Positions 54,575 to 62,983 of a DNA stretch of 64,000 nt are shown piece after piece. The translations under genes were made by a program, and so were the position numbers. The stretch's first letter is position 1. Every line of letters starts with the position of its first letter. The notes beneath the pieces were generated by a model. That model was not told where the DNA came from. It worked only from the letters and a program-made list of their open reading frames with translations, and ran no database searches. The stretch spans positions 209,289 to 273,288 of the forward strand of contig NZ_JAGGPN010000020.1 in NCBI RefSeq assembly GCF_018613795.1, written 5' to 3'. The DNA is from Arthrobacter sp. ISL-65. GTDB taxonomy: Bacteria > Actinomycetota > Actinomycetes > Actinomycetales > Micrococcaceae.

Positions 54575-55957
54575 ATGAGTACGGAAAGCTCCGCCGCAAG
54601 GCGTGTAGAGGAAACCGACGTCAAGGCCTCAGGCCTCAAGAAAGTTGTCACGGCATCCATGGCCGGCACCGTCGTGGAGTGGTATGAGTTCTTCCTCTAC
54701 GCTTCGGCTGCCACGCTGGTCTTCGGCAAGGCCTTCTTCCCCAACGCCGGCACCGAGCTGGACGGCATCATCGCCGCCTTCCTCACGTACGCGGTCGGAT
54801 TCGTTGCCCGCCCGATCGGCGGCATCGTCTTCGGTCACTTCGGCGACAAGTTCGGCCGCAAGCAGCTGCTGCAGCTGAGCATCATCCTGGTTGGCGTCTC
54901 CACCTTCCTGATGGGCTGCCTGCCGACGTTCCAGCAGATCGGCTACTGGGCGCCCGCGCTCCTGGTGTTCCTGCGGTTCGCGCAGGGCTTCGCCGTTGGC
55001 GGTGAATGGGGCGGCGCGGTTCTCCTCGTCGCAGAGCACAGCCCCAGCAAGTCCCGCGGATTCTGGGCCAGCTGGCCGCAGTCGGCCGTGCCGATGGGCA
55101 ACCTGCTCGCCACGGCCGTGCTGTTCATCCTGTCCTCGACGCTGACCCAGGAAGCCTTCCTTGGCTGGGGCTGGCGCGTGGCGTTCTGGCTCTCCGCGGT
55201 GATCGTCGTGATCGGCTATTACATCCGCACCAAGGTCAACGACGCCCCGATCTTCCTCGAAGCCCGCAAAGAGGTCGAGGCCGGGCACAAGGGCTACGGC
55301 GTTGCCGAGGTCTTCAAGCGCTACCCGCGCGGCGTCTTCACCGCCATGGGCCTTCGCTTTGCAGAAAACATCCTCTACTACCTCGTGGTGACGTTCTCCA
55401 TCACCTACCTCAAGACCGTGGTCCAGGCCGACACGACGCGGATCCTGCTACTGCTGCTGATGGCCCACGCCGTGCACTTCGTGGCCGTTCCGCTGGTGGG
55501 CAAGCTTTCGGACCGCTTCGGCCGCAAGCCCGTCTACATGGCCGGCGCAATCCTGGGCGCCACTTGGGGTTTCTTCGCCTTCCCGATGATGGACACCAAG
55601 AACGACCTGATCATCCTGGCTTCCATCATGATCGGACTGCTGTTCCACGCGCTCATGTACGCCGGCCAGCCTGCGATCATGGCGGAAATGTTCCCCACCC
55701 GGATGCGCTACTCCGGCGTCTCCCTGGGCTATCAGGTGACCTCCATCGTCGCCGGCTCACTCGCTCCGATCATCGCCGCCTCGCTCCTTTCCACCTACAA
55801 GTCCTCCGTTCCGGTGGCCATCTACCTGCTCATCGCCTGCGCCATCACCGCCGTGGCGGTGTTCTTCCTGAAGGAGACCCGCGGCGTCTCGCTCCACGAC
55901 GTGGACGCGGCCGACGCCCAGGGCACCGCGGACCTGCTCGCGGCCGGCAAGAAATAA
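54575..55957 (+). CDS. MFS transporter, metabolite:H+ symporter (MHS) family
   Basis: 460-residue, 12-helix transporter. The ATG at 54575 has GAAGGAG 6-12 bases upstream. The N-terminal GTVVEWYEFFLYASAATLVFG (seen as VEWYEFFLYASAATLV) and the loop GHFGDKFGRKQLL are typical of MHS proteins such as ProP, KgtP and ShiA; a second copy of the signature is KLSDRFGRKPVYMAG between helices 8 and 9. Its substrate is not readable, but it precedes dehydrogenases of branched C4 acid metabolism, so a carboxylate substrate is plausible. It lacks the C-terminal coiled coil of ProP. Confidence 0.93.
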   Translation: MSTESSAARRVEETDVKASGLKKVVTASMAGTVVEWYEFFLYASAATLVFGKAFFPNAGTELDGIIAAFLTYAVGFVARPIGGIVFGHFGDKFGRKQLLQLSIILVGVSTFLMGCLPTFQQIGYWAPALLVFLRFAQGFAVGGEWGGAVLLVAEHSPSKSRGFWASWPQSAVPMGNLLATAVLFILSSTLTQEAFLGWGWRVAFWLSAVIVVIGYYIRTKVNDAPIFLEARKEVEAGHKGYGVAEVFKRYPRGVFTAMGLRFAENILYYLVVTFSITYLKTVVQADTTRILLLLLMAHAVHFVAVPLVGKLSDRFGRKPVYMAGAILGATWGFFAFPMMDTKNDLIILASIMIGLLFHALMYAGQPAIMAEMFPTRMRYSGVSLGYQVTSIVAGSLAPIIAASLLSTYKSSVPVAIYLLIACAITAVAVFFLKETRGVSLHDVDAADAQGTADLLAAGKK

Positions 55958-56059
55958 ACAAGGCGCCCTGGCCCAGACACCTACGAGCATTCAGCAGCTG
56001 CCCGGACCGCCATGCACGCGGGCCGGGCAGTTGCCCGTTCACCGACCCCAAGGATTTCC

Positions 56060-57196
56060 ATGAAAGCAGCAGTCCTCTACTCGACCGTCCCCAGGACCGG
56101 TACTGCACCGCAGAAGCCCAGCTACACGGACGCCCGGCCCCTGGTGGTGCAGGAGCTGGATGGGCCGGAACCGCGCGCCGGTGAGCTGGGCGTTGCCATC
56201 ACCTACTCCAGCCTGTGCCACTCGGATCTTTCTGTGGTGGACGGTTCACGGGTCCGGCCCCTTCCCATGGCGCTGGGCCACGAGGCGGTGGGGCGCGTCG
56301 TGTCCGTCGGCGCCGGCGTCTCCGACGTGTCGGTCGGCGACCACGTGGTGCTGGTCTTCGTCCCGAGCTGCGGGGACTGCCGCGCGTGCCGCTCCGGCCG
56401 TCCTGCGCTCTGCCACCGGGCGGCGGAGGTCAACGGCTCCGGCGACCTGCTGCACGGCGAGGCCCTGCTGCGGACGCCCTCGGGGGAGCGGATCAACCAC
56501 CATCTGGGTGTCTCGGCCTTCGCCGACTACGCCGTGGTGGCCCGGGAATCGGTGGTGGTGATTGACGACGACGTCCCGGACACCGTTGGGGCGATGTTTG
56601 GTTGCGCTGTGCTCACCGGAATGGGAGCGGTGCTGAATACGGCCGTTGTCACGGCCGGCCAGTCGGTGGCCGTCTTCGGGCTCGGGGCGGTGGGCCTTTC
56701 CGCCGTCATGGCCGCCTCCCTCACGGGGGCCGGCAGCGTGATCGCCATCGATCCCAATCCCGGCAAGCACCAGCTCGCCCTCGATTGCGGTGCCACAGCC
56801 GTAGGGACGCCTGACGACGCGGCCAGACTCATCAAGGAAGCCGCCGGCGACGGCGTCGACGTCGCCATCGAAGCCGTTGGCTCTCCCGGTGTGATCGCCG
56901 CGTGCCTCGGGCACGTGACGCGGGGTGGCGCCGTGGTTTCGGTTGGCCTGCCCCATCCGTCGGCCGAGCTGACGGTGCCGGCGCTTCAGTTCGCCGGAGC
57001 CGGCAAACGGCTCCTCGGGTCGTACATGGGCGACGCCGTTCCCGGGCGCGACATCCCGCTCTACCTGGGTTACTGGCGCGAGGGCAGGCTGCCGGTGGAG
57101 CTGCTGCACACCGACACCAGGCCTCTCACCGAGATCAACGAGGGGCTGGACGCACTGGCATCAGGGCAGGTGGTACGGCGCCTGTTCCAGGCCTGA
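56060..57196 (+). CDS. zinc-dependent alcohol dehydrogenase
   Basis: 378-residue medium-chain dehydrogenase from the ATG at 56060 (AAGGA 6 bases upstream). Catalytic zinc ligands are the Cys in YSSLCHSDLS and His-Glu in LGHEAVGR; the structural zinc set is CGDCRACRSGRPALC with one further Cys spacing. Rossmann motif: VFGLGAVGLSAVMAA; the Asp in VIAIDPNPGK indicates NAD(H). A 20-residue GSGDLLHGEALLR-type insert resembles class III-like and mycothiol-type or long-chain alcohol dehydrogenases. It oxidises an alcohol or hydroxy acid of unknown identity. It sits 102 bases after the MHS transporter gene, probably in the same operon. Confidence 0.9.
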   Translation: MKAAVLYSTVPRTGTAPQKPSYTDARPLVVQELDGPEPRAGELGVAITYSSLCHSDLSVVDGSRVRPLPMALGHEAVGRVVSVGAGVSDVSVGDHVVLVFVPSCGDCRACRSGRPALCHRAAEVNGSGDLLHGEALLRTPSGERINHHLGVSAFADYAVVARESVVVIDDDVPDTVGAMFGCAVLTGMGAVLNTAVVTAGQSVAVFGLGAVGLSAVMAASLTGAGSVIAIDPNPGKHQLALDCGATAVGTPDDAARLIKEAAGDGVDVAIEAVGSPGVIAACLGHVTRGGAVVSVGLPHPSAELTVPALQFAGAGKRLLGSYMGDAVPGRDIPLYLGYWREGRLPVELLHTDTRPLTEINEGLDALASGQVVRRLFQA

Positions 57197-57238
57197 CGGG
57201 GGCACGGCCTGACGGGGGCACGGCCTGACGGGGGCACG
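57191..57238 (+). repeat. three perfect 16-base tandem repeats
   Basis: GCCTGACGGGGGCACG occurs three times in a row, followed by a partial fourth copy. The first copy contains the stop codon of the alcohol dehydrogenase gene; the array lies in the 91-base gap before the convergent lysR. Confidence 0.95.
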
Positions 57239-57287
57239 GCCTGAACTGGGTCAGGGCCTGAGGGCTGGGTGCCGGTCTGCGCCCGCT

Positions 57288-58214
57288 TCAGCCCGCCAGC
57301 ACCGCTGCCCGGGCCTTCACTTCCTCCTTGAGGGACGCGACGACGGCCTGCACCGCGGCCGAGCGGAGGGATTCCGGCCGTGCCACCGCCCAGATGGGGA
57401 GCTGGCGCTCGAAGTCGTCGGCGAGCACGGGAACGAAGTCCGGTTGCCCGGCCAACATGAAATTCGGCAGCAGCCCTATGCCTGCGCCCTGCCGCACCGC
57501 CTCCATCTGGGCGAACACACTCGTGGCCTGGAAGCTCGAGCTGGGCATGGGCAGTTGCGAGGACCAGCGGTGCCCCAGCTCCGCCACCTGGAGCGCGGAC
57601 TCAACGTAGGAGACAAAGCCGTGCTGCCCGACGTCGTCGAGCGTTTCCGGCAGACCGTGCTCCGCGGCGTAGCCGGGGCTGGCGTAGAGGCGCAGGTAGT
57701 AGTTGCTCAGGAAGATGGTCTGGGCGTTGCTGACGTCAGTCCGGCCCACCACGATCTCCAGGTCCACGCCGGATCTGTTCTGGCTGACCTTCCGCGTGGC
57801 GCTCAGCATCTCGATGTTCAGCTGCGGGTTCTGCTGCTGCAGCCGGACCAGCGCGGGCGTGACGAACACGGCTCCGACACCGTCCGTCGTGGCCACGCGC
57901 ACCAGCCCGGACAGGGCGCTCTGGTCCTGGCTGATCAGGCCGGAGAGCGATCCGAGGGTGCTCTCGATGGCCTCCGCCGCCTCCACGGCGGACGCGCCGA
58001 GCTGGGTCAGTTCCCAGCCGTGCGGGCTGCGTTCGAGAGTGCGCCCGCCAAGCTGCTTGTCCAGGGCGAGGATCCGGCGGGAGATGGTGGTGTGGGTGGT
58101 GCCCAGCGTTTCCGCCACCGCGTTGAACCTGCCCAGGCGCGCAACTGTCAGCAGGATCAACAGGTCGTCCGGGCTGGGAAGGCGCCTTTGGTCCACGGCG
58201 AGCCTTTCGTCCAT
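57288..58214 (-). CDS. LysR-family transcriptional regulator (by mmsB)
   Basis: 308 residues from the ATG at 58214 (MDERLAVDQRR); the ATG at 58220 is equally possible and neither has a clear ribosome site. The HTH is PSPDDLLILLTVARLGRFNA followed by TLGTTHTTISRRILALDKQLGG. The effector domain starts near residue 95 (SGLVRVATTDGVGAVFVTPALV). It is divergent from mmsB and convergent with the alcohol dehydrogenase gene. The perfect inverted repeat ATGTGCA-TCAG-TGCACAT spans its start codon and suggests autoregulation and control of the flanking catabolic genes. Confidence 0.92.
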   Translation of the reverse strand: MDERLAVDQRRLPSPDDLLILLTVARLGRFNAVAETLGTTHTTISRRILALDKQLGGRTLERSPHGWELTQLGASAVEAAEAIESTLGSLSGLISQDQSALSGLVRVATTDGVGAVFVTPALVRLQQQNPQLNIEMLSATRKVSQNRSGVDLEIVVGRTDVSNAQTIFLSNYYLRLYASPGYAAEHGLPETLDDVGQHGFVSYVESALQVAELGHRWSSQLPMPSSSFQATSVFAQMEAVRQGAGIGLLPNFMLAGQPDFVPVLADDFERQLPIWAVARPESLRSAAVQAVVASLKEEVKARAAVLAG

Positions 58215-58230
58215 GTGCATCAGTGCACAT
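58213..58230. promoter_or_regulatory. palindrome over lysR start codon
   Basis: Perfect 7-base arms (ATGTGCA and TGCACAT) with a 4-base spacer, covering the lysR start and upstream of mmsB. It shares TGTGCAT-A-TGCA with the site at 54418-54435. Confidence 0.5.
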
Positions 58231-58334
58231 ACCGTCTGTAGTTTTTCCCCTTGATTGCACTCTAGCAGGGTGTGATGGTGGACACAGACCCTTCCGGCCC
58301 GTGCGGCCGGATCCGAAGCAAAGGAGCTTGCGAA

Positions 58335-59237
58335 ATGGCAGTCATCGGTTGGATCGGCCTCGGCAACATGGGCGGTTTTATGTCCGCGAACCTGGCGAAG
58401 GCCGGGCACGACGTCCGCGGCTTTGACCTCAACCCCCCGGCGCTTGCCGCCGCCGAGGAGGCCGGCGTCAAGCCGGTTGGCAGCATTGCCGAGGCCGTCG
58501 ACGGCGCTGACGTCGTGTTCACCATGCTGCCCAAGGGTGAGCACGCCCGTGCCGTATACCTGGGCCACGACGGCGTGCTGGCGCACGCTGACACCCGCAC
58601 GCTGCTCGTGGACTCTTCCACCATCGATATTGCGTCCGCCCAGGAACTGCACGACGCCGCTGCTGCCGCCGGCTTCCACTTTGTGGATGCCCCCGTGTCC
58701 GGCGGCATGAGCGGGGCGAAGGCCGGGACGCTGACCTTCATGGTGGGTGGCGAGGAGGGGGCCGTCGCAGACGCCACCGGCTACATCGGGCCGATGGCAG
58801 CCAACATCATCCCCACCGGTGGCGCCACCACCGGGCAAGCGGCCAAAATCTGCAACAACCTGATGCTCTTCATCAACCTGGCGTCCACCGCCGAGGGGGC
58901 CGTCCTGGCAGACCGGCTGGGCCTGGACAAGCAGGTCTTCTGGGACATCGCGTCCGTTTCCTCGGGTGACTCCTGGGCGCTGCGGACCTGGTACCCGGTG
59001 CCCGGCGTGGTCCCCACCGCCGCCTCCAACAACGACTTTGCGCCCACCTTCACCACCGAACTGGCCAACAAGGACATCGGCCTTGCCATCAGCGCCGCCG
59101 AGGACACCGGCACGCCGCTCGAGATCGGCAAGCACGTCCAGCAGCTGTTCCAGCAGCTCATCGACGCCGGCGAAGCGGGCAAGGACTGCTCAATGATCAT
59201 CAAGCTCGCCGACGGCTCGCTGGACTCCGCCAAGTAG
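58335..59237 (+). CDS. mmsB: 3-hydroxyisobutyrate dehydrogenase
   Basis: 300 residues: 3-hydroxyisobutyrate + NAD+ to methylmalonate semialdehyde (valine degradation). The ATG at 58335 has AAGGAG 8 bases upstream. The N-terminal dinucleotide motif is GWIGLGNMGGFMSANLAKAG, the substrate motif is DAPVSGGMSGAKAGTLTFMV and the catalytic lysine is in TGQAAKICNNLML near residue 172. Other beta-hydroxyacid dehydrogenases (tartronate semialdehyde reductase) share these motifs, but the adjacent semialdehyde dehydrogenase favours this call. Confidence 0.92.
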   Translation: MAVIGWIGLGNMGGFMSANLAKAGHDVRGFDLNPPALAAAEEAGVKPVGSIAEAVDGADVVFTMLPKGEHARAVYLGHDGVLAHADTRTLLVDSSTIDIASAQELHDAAAAAGFHFVDAPVSGGMSGAKAGTLTFMVGGEEGAVADATGYIGPMAANIIPTGGATTGQAAKICNNLMLFINLASTAEGAVLADRLGLDKQVFWDIASVSSGDSWALRTWYPVPGVVPTAASNNDFAPTFTTELANKDIGLAISAAEDTGTPLEIGKHVQQLFQQLIDAGEAGKDCSMIIKLADGSLDSAK

Positions 59238-59286
59238 CCCCTGCCACCGAATCTTCCCCACTCTGAAACACGAAAAGAGACTTCCC

Positions 59287-60771
59287 TTGGAAACCATTCC
59301 GCATTTCATCAACGGCAGCCGCGTCACCGACGCCGAACGCTTCGGCCCTGTCTTCAACCCCGCCACCGGCGACCAGGAGAAGCAGGTTGTCCTCGCCTCG
59401 GCGTCGAGGACCGAGGAAGCCATCGCAGCCGCCCGCGCGGCGCTGCCCGCGTGGCGGGCCACCAGCCTGGCCAAGCGCACCAACATCTTCTTCCGGGTCC
59501 GCGAGATCCTGAACCAGCGCAAGCCCGAGCTCGCGGCGATTCTCACCAGCGAGCACGGCAAGGTTCTCTCCGACGCTGCGGGTGAAATTTCCCGCGGCCT
59601 GGAAAACATCGAGTTTGCCACCGGCCTGTCCCACATGCTCAAGGGTGAGCGCTCCGAGCAGGTCTCCAACGGCGTCGACGTCCACTCCGTACGCCAGCCG
59701 GTGGGCGTCGTGGCCTGCATCACCCCCTTCAACTTCCCGGCCATGGTGCCGCTGTGGATGATCGGCAGTGCGCTGGCCTGCGGCAACACCGTGCTGCTGA
59801 AGCCAAGCGAGAAGGACCCGTCGGCCGCCATCTTCATCGCCGAGGCCTTTGCCGAGGCGGGGCTGCCCGCCGGCGTGCTGAACGTGGTCCAGGGTGACAA
59901 GGAAGCCGTTGACGTCCTGCTCGAGCACCCCGACGTCAAAGCCGTGAGCTTTGTCGGCTCGACGCCCATCGCGCAGTCGATCTACAAGCGGGCGGCCGAC
60001 CACGGCAAGCGGGTCCAGGCCCTGGGCGGCGCGAAGAACCACATGGTTGTGCTGCCCGACGCCGACCTGGACATGGCGGCCGACGCTGCAGTTTCCGCGG
60101 CCTACGGTTCGGCGGGTGAACGCTGCATGGCCGTCAGCGTCCTGGTGGCGGTGGGTAACATCGCCGACGACCTGGTGCAGGCGATCTCCAGCCGCATGGC
60201 GGGCCTCAAGATCGGCCCGGGAACCGACCCGGCCTCCCAGATGGGTCCGCTGATTACCGCGGAGCACCGGGACCGCGTGGCCTCCTACGTTGCGGGAGCG
60301 GAAAACGAAGGTGCCACCGTCGTCGTCGACGGGCGCTCCCAGCAGTTCGATTCGAACGGCTTCTTCATCGGCGTCAGCCTGGTGGACCACGTAAAGCCGG
60401 GCATGAAGGTCTACGACGACGAGATCTTCGGCCCGGTCCTGTCAGTCGTCCGCGTCGACACGTACAGCGACGCCGTCCGGCTGGTGAACGAGAACGAGTT
60501 CGGCAACGGCACGGCCATCTTCACCCGCGACGGCGGCGCCGCACGGCAGTTCGAGTTCGACGTCGACGCCGGCATGGTGGGCGTAAATGTGCCCATCCCG
60601 GTCCCGGTGGGCACCTTCTCGTTCGGAGGCTGGAAGAACTCCCTGTTCGGCGACACCCACATGTACGGCCCGGACAGCATCCGGTTCTACACCCGCGGCA
60701 AGGTGGTCACCACGCGCTGGCCGGACCCGTCCACCTCGGTCATTGACCTCGGCTTCCCGCAGATCGACTGA
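59287..60771 (+). CDS. mmsA: CoA-acylating methylmalonate-semialdehyde dehydrogenase
   Basis: 494 residues: methylmalonate semialdehyde (or malonate semialdehyde) + CoA + NAD+ to propionyl-CoA (or acetyl-CoA) and CO2. TTG start with AAAAGAGA upstream. NAD-site ITPFNFPAMVPLWMIGSALA, LLKPSEKDP, FVGSTPIAQSIY, and the catalytic cysteine at residue 280 in GSAGERCMAVSVLV (the MMSDH-type GERCMA motif); VPVPVGTFSFGGWKNSLFGD is a family end signature. It forms an operon with mmsB, 49 bases upstream. The product enters the propionyl-CoA carboxylase route. Confidence 0.95.
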   Translation: METIPHFINGSRVTDAERFGPVFNPATGDQEKQVVLASASRTEEAIAAARAALPAWRATSLAKRTNIFFRVREILNQRKPELAAILTSEHGKVLSDAAGEISRGLENIEFATGLSHMLKGERSEQVSNGVDVHSVRQPVGVVACITPFNFPAMVPLWMIGSALACGNTVLLKPSEKDPSAAIFIAEAFAEAGLPAGVLNVVQGDKEAVDVLLEHPDVKAVSFVGSTPIAQSIYKRAADHGKRVQALGGAKNHMVVLPDADLDMAADAAVSAAYGSAGERCMAVSVLVAVGNIADDLVQAISSRMAGLKIGPGTDPASQMGPLITAEHRDRVASYVAGAENEGATVVVDGRSQQFDSNGFFIGVSLVDHVKPGMKVYDDEIFGPVLSVVRVDTYSDAVRLVNENEFGNGTAIFTRDGGAARQFEFDVDAGMVGVNVPIPVPVGTFSFGGWKNSLFGDTHMYGPDSIRFYTRGKVVTTRWPDPSTSVIDLGFPQID

Positions 60772-60816
60772 CCTCGAAACTCGGTTCCCGGGCCGGTCAA
60801 GACCGGTCTGGGCCTC

Positions 60817-60855
60817 AGCCCGCGTCCCGCAGCCACAAGCAGCGGCACGCGGGCT
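60817..60855. terminator. hairpin between mmsA and SHOCT gene
   Basis: AGCCCGCGT pairs perfectly with ACGCGGGCT around a 21-base loop, between two converging genes. No T-run. Weak candidate. Confidence 0.35.
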
Positions 60856-60924
60856 GTCGCCATTCCTGTGCGAACGGACACTTGAGGCCCTGCGGATGCG
60901 CGCCGGGGAGCTTGTAGCCGCTGC

Positions 60925-61476
60925 CTAGCCGTTCATGATGTCGTTGCGCCGGGCCATGTACTCCTCCATGGAGAGTTGGCCGTCGCTGTACTGCTGATCC
61001 AGCTCAGCCAGTTTCCGTGCACGGAACCCTTGCGGAGCCGACGGCGGCGGGGGAGCCGAGGGCGCCGGTCCAGAGGAAGGGGCCGGGTTCTGCTGTGGCT
61101 GGGGCTGGTTAGGGTACGGCTCGTTCGGGCCGGGCTGGTTCGGGTATGGCGGGTATTGCTGATCCGGGTATGGCTGATTCAGGGGCGGAAGCTCTTCCCG
61201 GCCACCGCGCTGGGGGAATCCCAATCCGCCGCTGAAGTAGTCCTGCTGCGTGTAGCCGTCCCGCGGCCGGTTGTCCGGACGGCCCTGGAATGGGCCTCCG
61301 AACGGGCTGCCCGGCTGATTGCCGAACTGGTCGGGTCCCGGATTGGGAAGCTGGCCCGGGTACTGTCCGGGCAGGCCGGGCCCTTGGTTCCGCTGTTGGA
61401 CTGACCTCCGGTACATCCGCATGCCCATGGGAATCAGGACGGCCAGAATGATGATCCAGAAAAACAAGTCGAACAC
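60925..61476 (-). CDS. SHOCT-domain membrane protein
   Basis: 183 residues. One N-terminal transmembrane helix (residues 3-22, FDLFFWIIILAVLIPMGMRM) is followed by a long Pro/Gln/Gly-rich linker with repeated PYPNQP-type units, then a C-terminal SHOCT domain (ARKLAELDQQYSDGQLSMEE then YMARRNDIM). SHOCT domains are small helical oligomerisation modules at protein ends. Function unknown. Single gene; ATG at 61476 with GGGAGG upstream. Confidence 0.82.
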   Translation of the reverse strand: MFDLFFWIIILAVLIPMGMRMYRRSVQQRNQGPGLPGQYPGQLPNPGPDQFGNQPGSPFGGPFQGRPDNRPRDGYTQQDYFSGGLGFPQRGGREELPPLNQPYPDQQYPPYPNQPGPNEPYPNQPQPQQNPAPSSGPAPSAPPPPSAPQGFRARKLAELDQQYSDGQLSMEEYMARRNDIMNG

Positions 61477-61583
61477 GGTGTAGCCTCCCGGTGAGTGTCC
61501 ATTCCAGCTTAGTCCTGTCAGGAAACGCGCCCGGGATCCTTATGCCCACAGCGCACGGCTGCACCGGAAAGCTGCGCTGGAAG

Positions 61584-62768
61584 TCAGGATCCCGCCGGAA
61601 TCCGGACTGTCGGTATTTCGAGGAAGTCCCCGTATTCAGCCACTGCCACCGCCAGCGCCTGCTCAGCGGCATGGCCGAGCGGCCGGGTGAGACGGATGTC
61701 GAGTTCGCAGCGCTGCGCGGCGGATCCGCGCCGGACCAGCGAGTGCCGCCAGGAGCCCGCCAGCACTCCATCGGACAGGACCACGTGCATGGGAGTGTCG
61801 CCAAAGGGATAGGCGGGCGCGGTTCCGCCGAAGTAATGCCGTGAGACCGAATAGCCCATGATGTATTCGTCGTAGCACTGGACCAGATCGATCTGCGGCC
61901 GCCCATCCCCGGCCCGCTCTGCTTCCAAGCCCCGCCCCGGTCCGCCACTGTGCCCCACTGTCTCCCCTCCCGAATCCGGCGGCCGAAGATAGAAGTCAGC
62001 GCCGTCGAAGCTGGCGGCAACGATGGCGCCCGGAGCGGTCTCCTCCGCCAGCGCCAACCCCTTGCGCACATCAGTCACCGTGAGTCCGGACCAGTCCGCG
62101 CAGTCCCGGACGGTGGCAGGCCCGCGGCTCCCGAAATACCGCAGCGCCAGGGCCGCCAACGACTCCTCCCGGGAGAGCACGGCAGCCGGGGCAGCCCCGG
62201 CGACGCGCTCATCGAACGCCGCGTACGTCTGCCGCAGGGCGCCGCCGGGACTTCGGACGGGCGCGCCGCTCACCAGCACGCCGCTGATCTCGGCATGCAT
62301 GATCAGGTACGCGAGGCCGAGTCCCTTGGCGGCGAAGCCGGCACCCTGAAGCCTGGCGGCCAGCTGCTCGCGGGTGAGGTGCACTCCGCCGGCCACCGCT
62401 TCCGCGAGCACGTCGGCGCTCCTGGACGCTGCCTCATTGTCGATCCCCGTGCTGCGGTAGGTGCCGCCGTTCACTTGGTGCAGCCGGGGTGCGGACAAGG
62501 CCCGCAGCCACGGCAGGTCATCGCGGTGCACAAAATGCCAGGTGGGGCGCAGGATGTGAGTCCGGAGAATGCGACCGTCGGCAAGTGCCTGCTCCACGTC
62601 GACGGCCGTCGCGCCACCAGTCCGCTGGGCCAGGGACCAGCGCGCATAGGGGAACTCCTGCGCCTGTACGGCCAGCAGGTTCTTCACGGCTTCCTCCGCC
62701 GTGGCCGCCCGCGGCCCCCTCAGCTGCTGGCCGGTGAGCCGCGTCCGCAGCACCTCAAGGGGTTCCAT
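61584..62768 (-). CDS. HTH_42 winged-helix protein, AlkZ/AlkX-like DNA glycosylase
   Basis: 394 residues of the HTH_42 (former DUF1006) superfamily, built of tandem winged helices. The N-terminal AVQAQEFPYARWSLAQRT carries the Q-x-Q motif (residues about 34-36) that is catalytic in AlkZ and its relatives, which excise alkylated bases and unhook interstrand crosslinks. Other features are LRPTWHFVHRDDLPWLRAL, shown here in part as TWHFVHRDDLPWL, the YFGSRGPATVRDCADWSGL region and the C-terminal HVVLSDGVLAGSW. Activity is inferred from the motif. Single gene; ATG at 62768 at the end of a 215-base region that has no other gene. Confidence 0.83.
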   Translation of the reverse strand: MEPLEVLRTRLTGQQLRGPRAATAEEAVKNLLAVQAQEFPYARWSLAQRTGGATAVDVEQALADGRILRTHILRPTWHFVHRDDLPWLRALSAPRLHQVNGGTYRSTGIDNEAASRSADVLAEAVAGGVHLTREQLAARLQGAGFAAKGLGLAYLIMHAEISGVLVSGAPVRSPGGALRQTYAAFDERVAGAAPAAVLSREESLAALALRYFGSRGPATVRDCADWSGLTVTDVRKGLALAEETAPGAIVAASFDGADFYLRPPDSGGETVGHSGGPGRGLEAERAGDGRPQIDLVQCYDEYIMGYSVSRHYFGGTAPAYPFGDTPMHVVLSDGVLAGSWRHSLVRRGSAAQRCELDIRLTRPLGHAAEQALAVAVAEYGDFLEIPTVRIPAGS

Positions 62769-62951
62769 GCCCGACGTCGCTCCTCACCTTTGGCGGTTCA
62801 GTCACCCTTAGCAGTTCAGTCAGCTTTGGGCGGTTCAGCCGCCTGACACAGCACCCGCCGAATCAACAGCCGCTCACCCCAGCCACCCGCCGGCTACTTC
62901 CGCTCGCGCTTCCATCCTGGACCGCAAGCGCCTGGCTACGCCACCGTAGGT

Positions 62952-62969
62952 TGTTACCAGTGGGTAACT
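62952..62969. promoter_or_regulatory. palindromic operator TGTTAC-N6-GTAACT
   Basis: GTTAC and GTAAC arms with a 6-base spacer (CAGTGG), 14 bases before the esterase start codon. TTAC-N6-GTAA agrees at 12 of 14 positions with the site at 2100-2117 before the SDR gene. Confidence 0.55.
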
Positions 62970-62983
62970 GTAAGAATGGAGCC

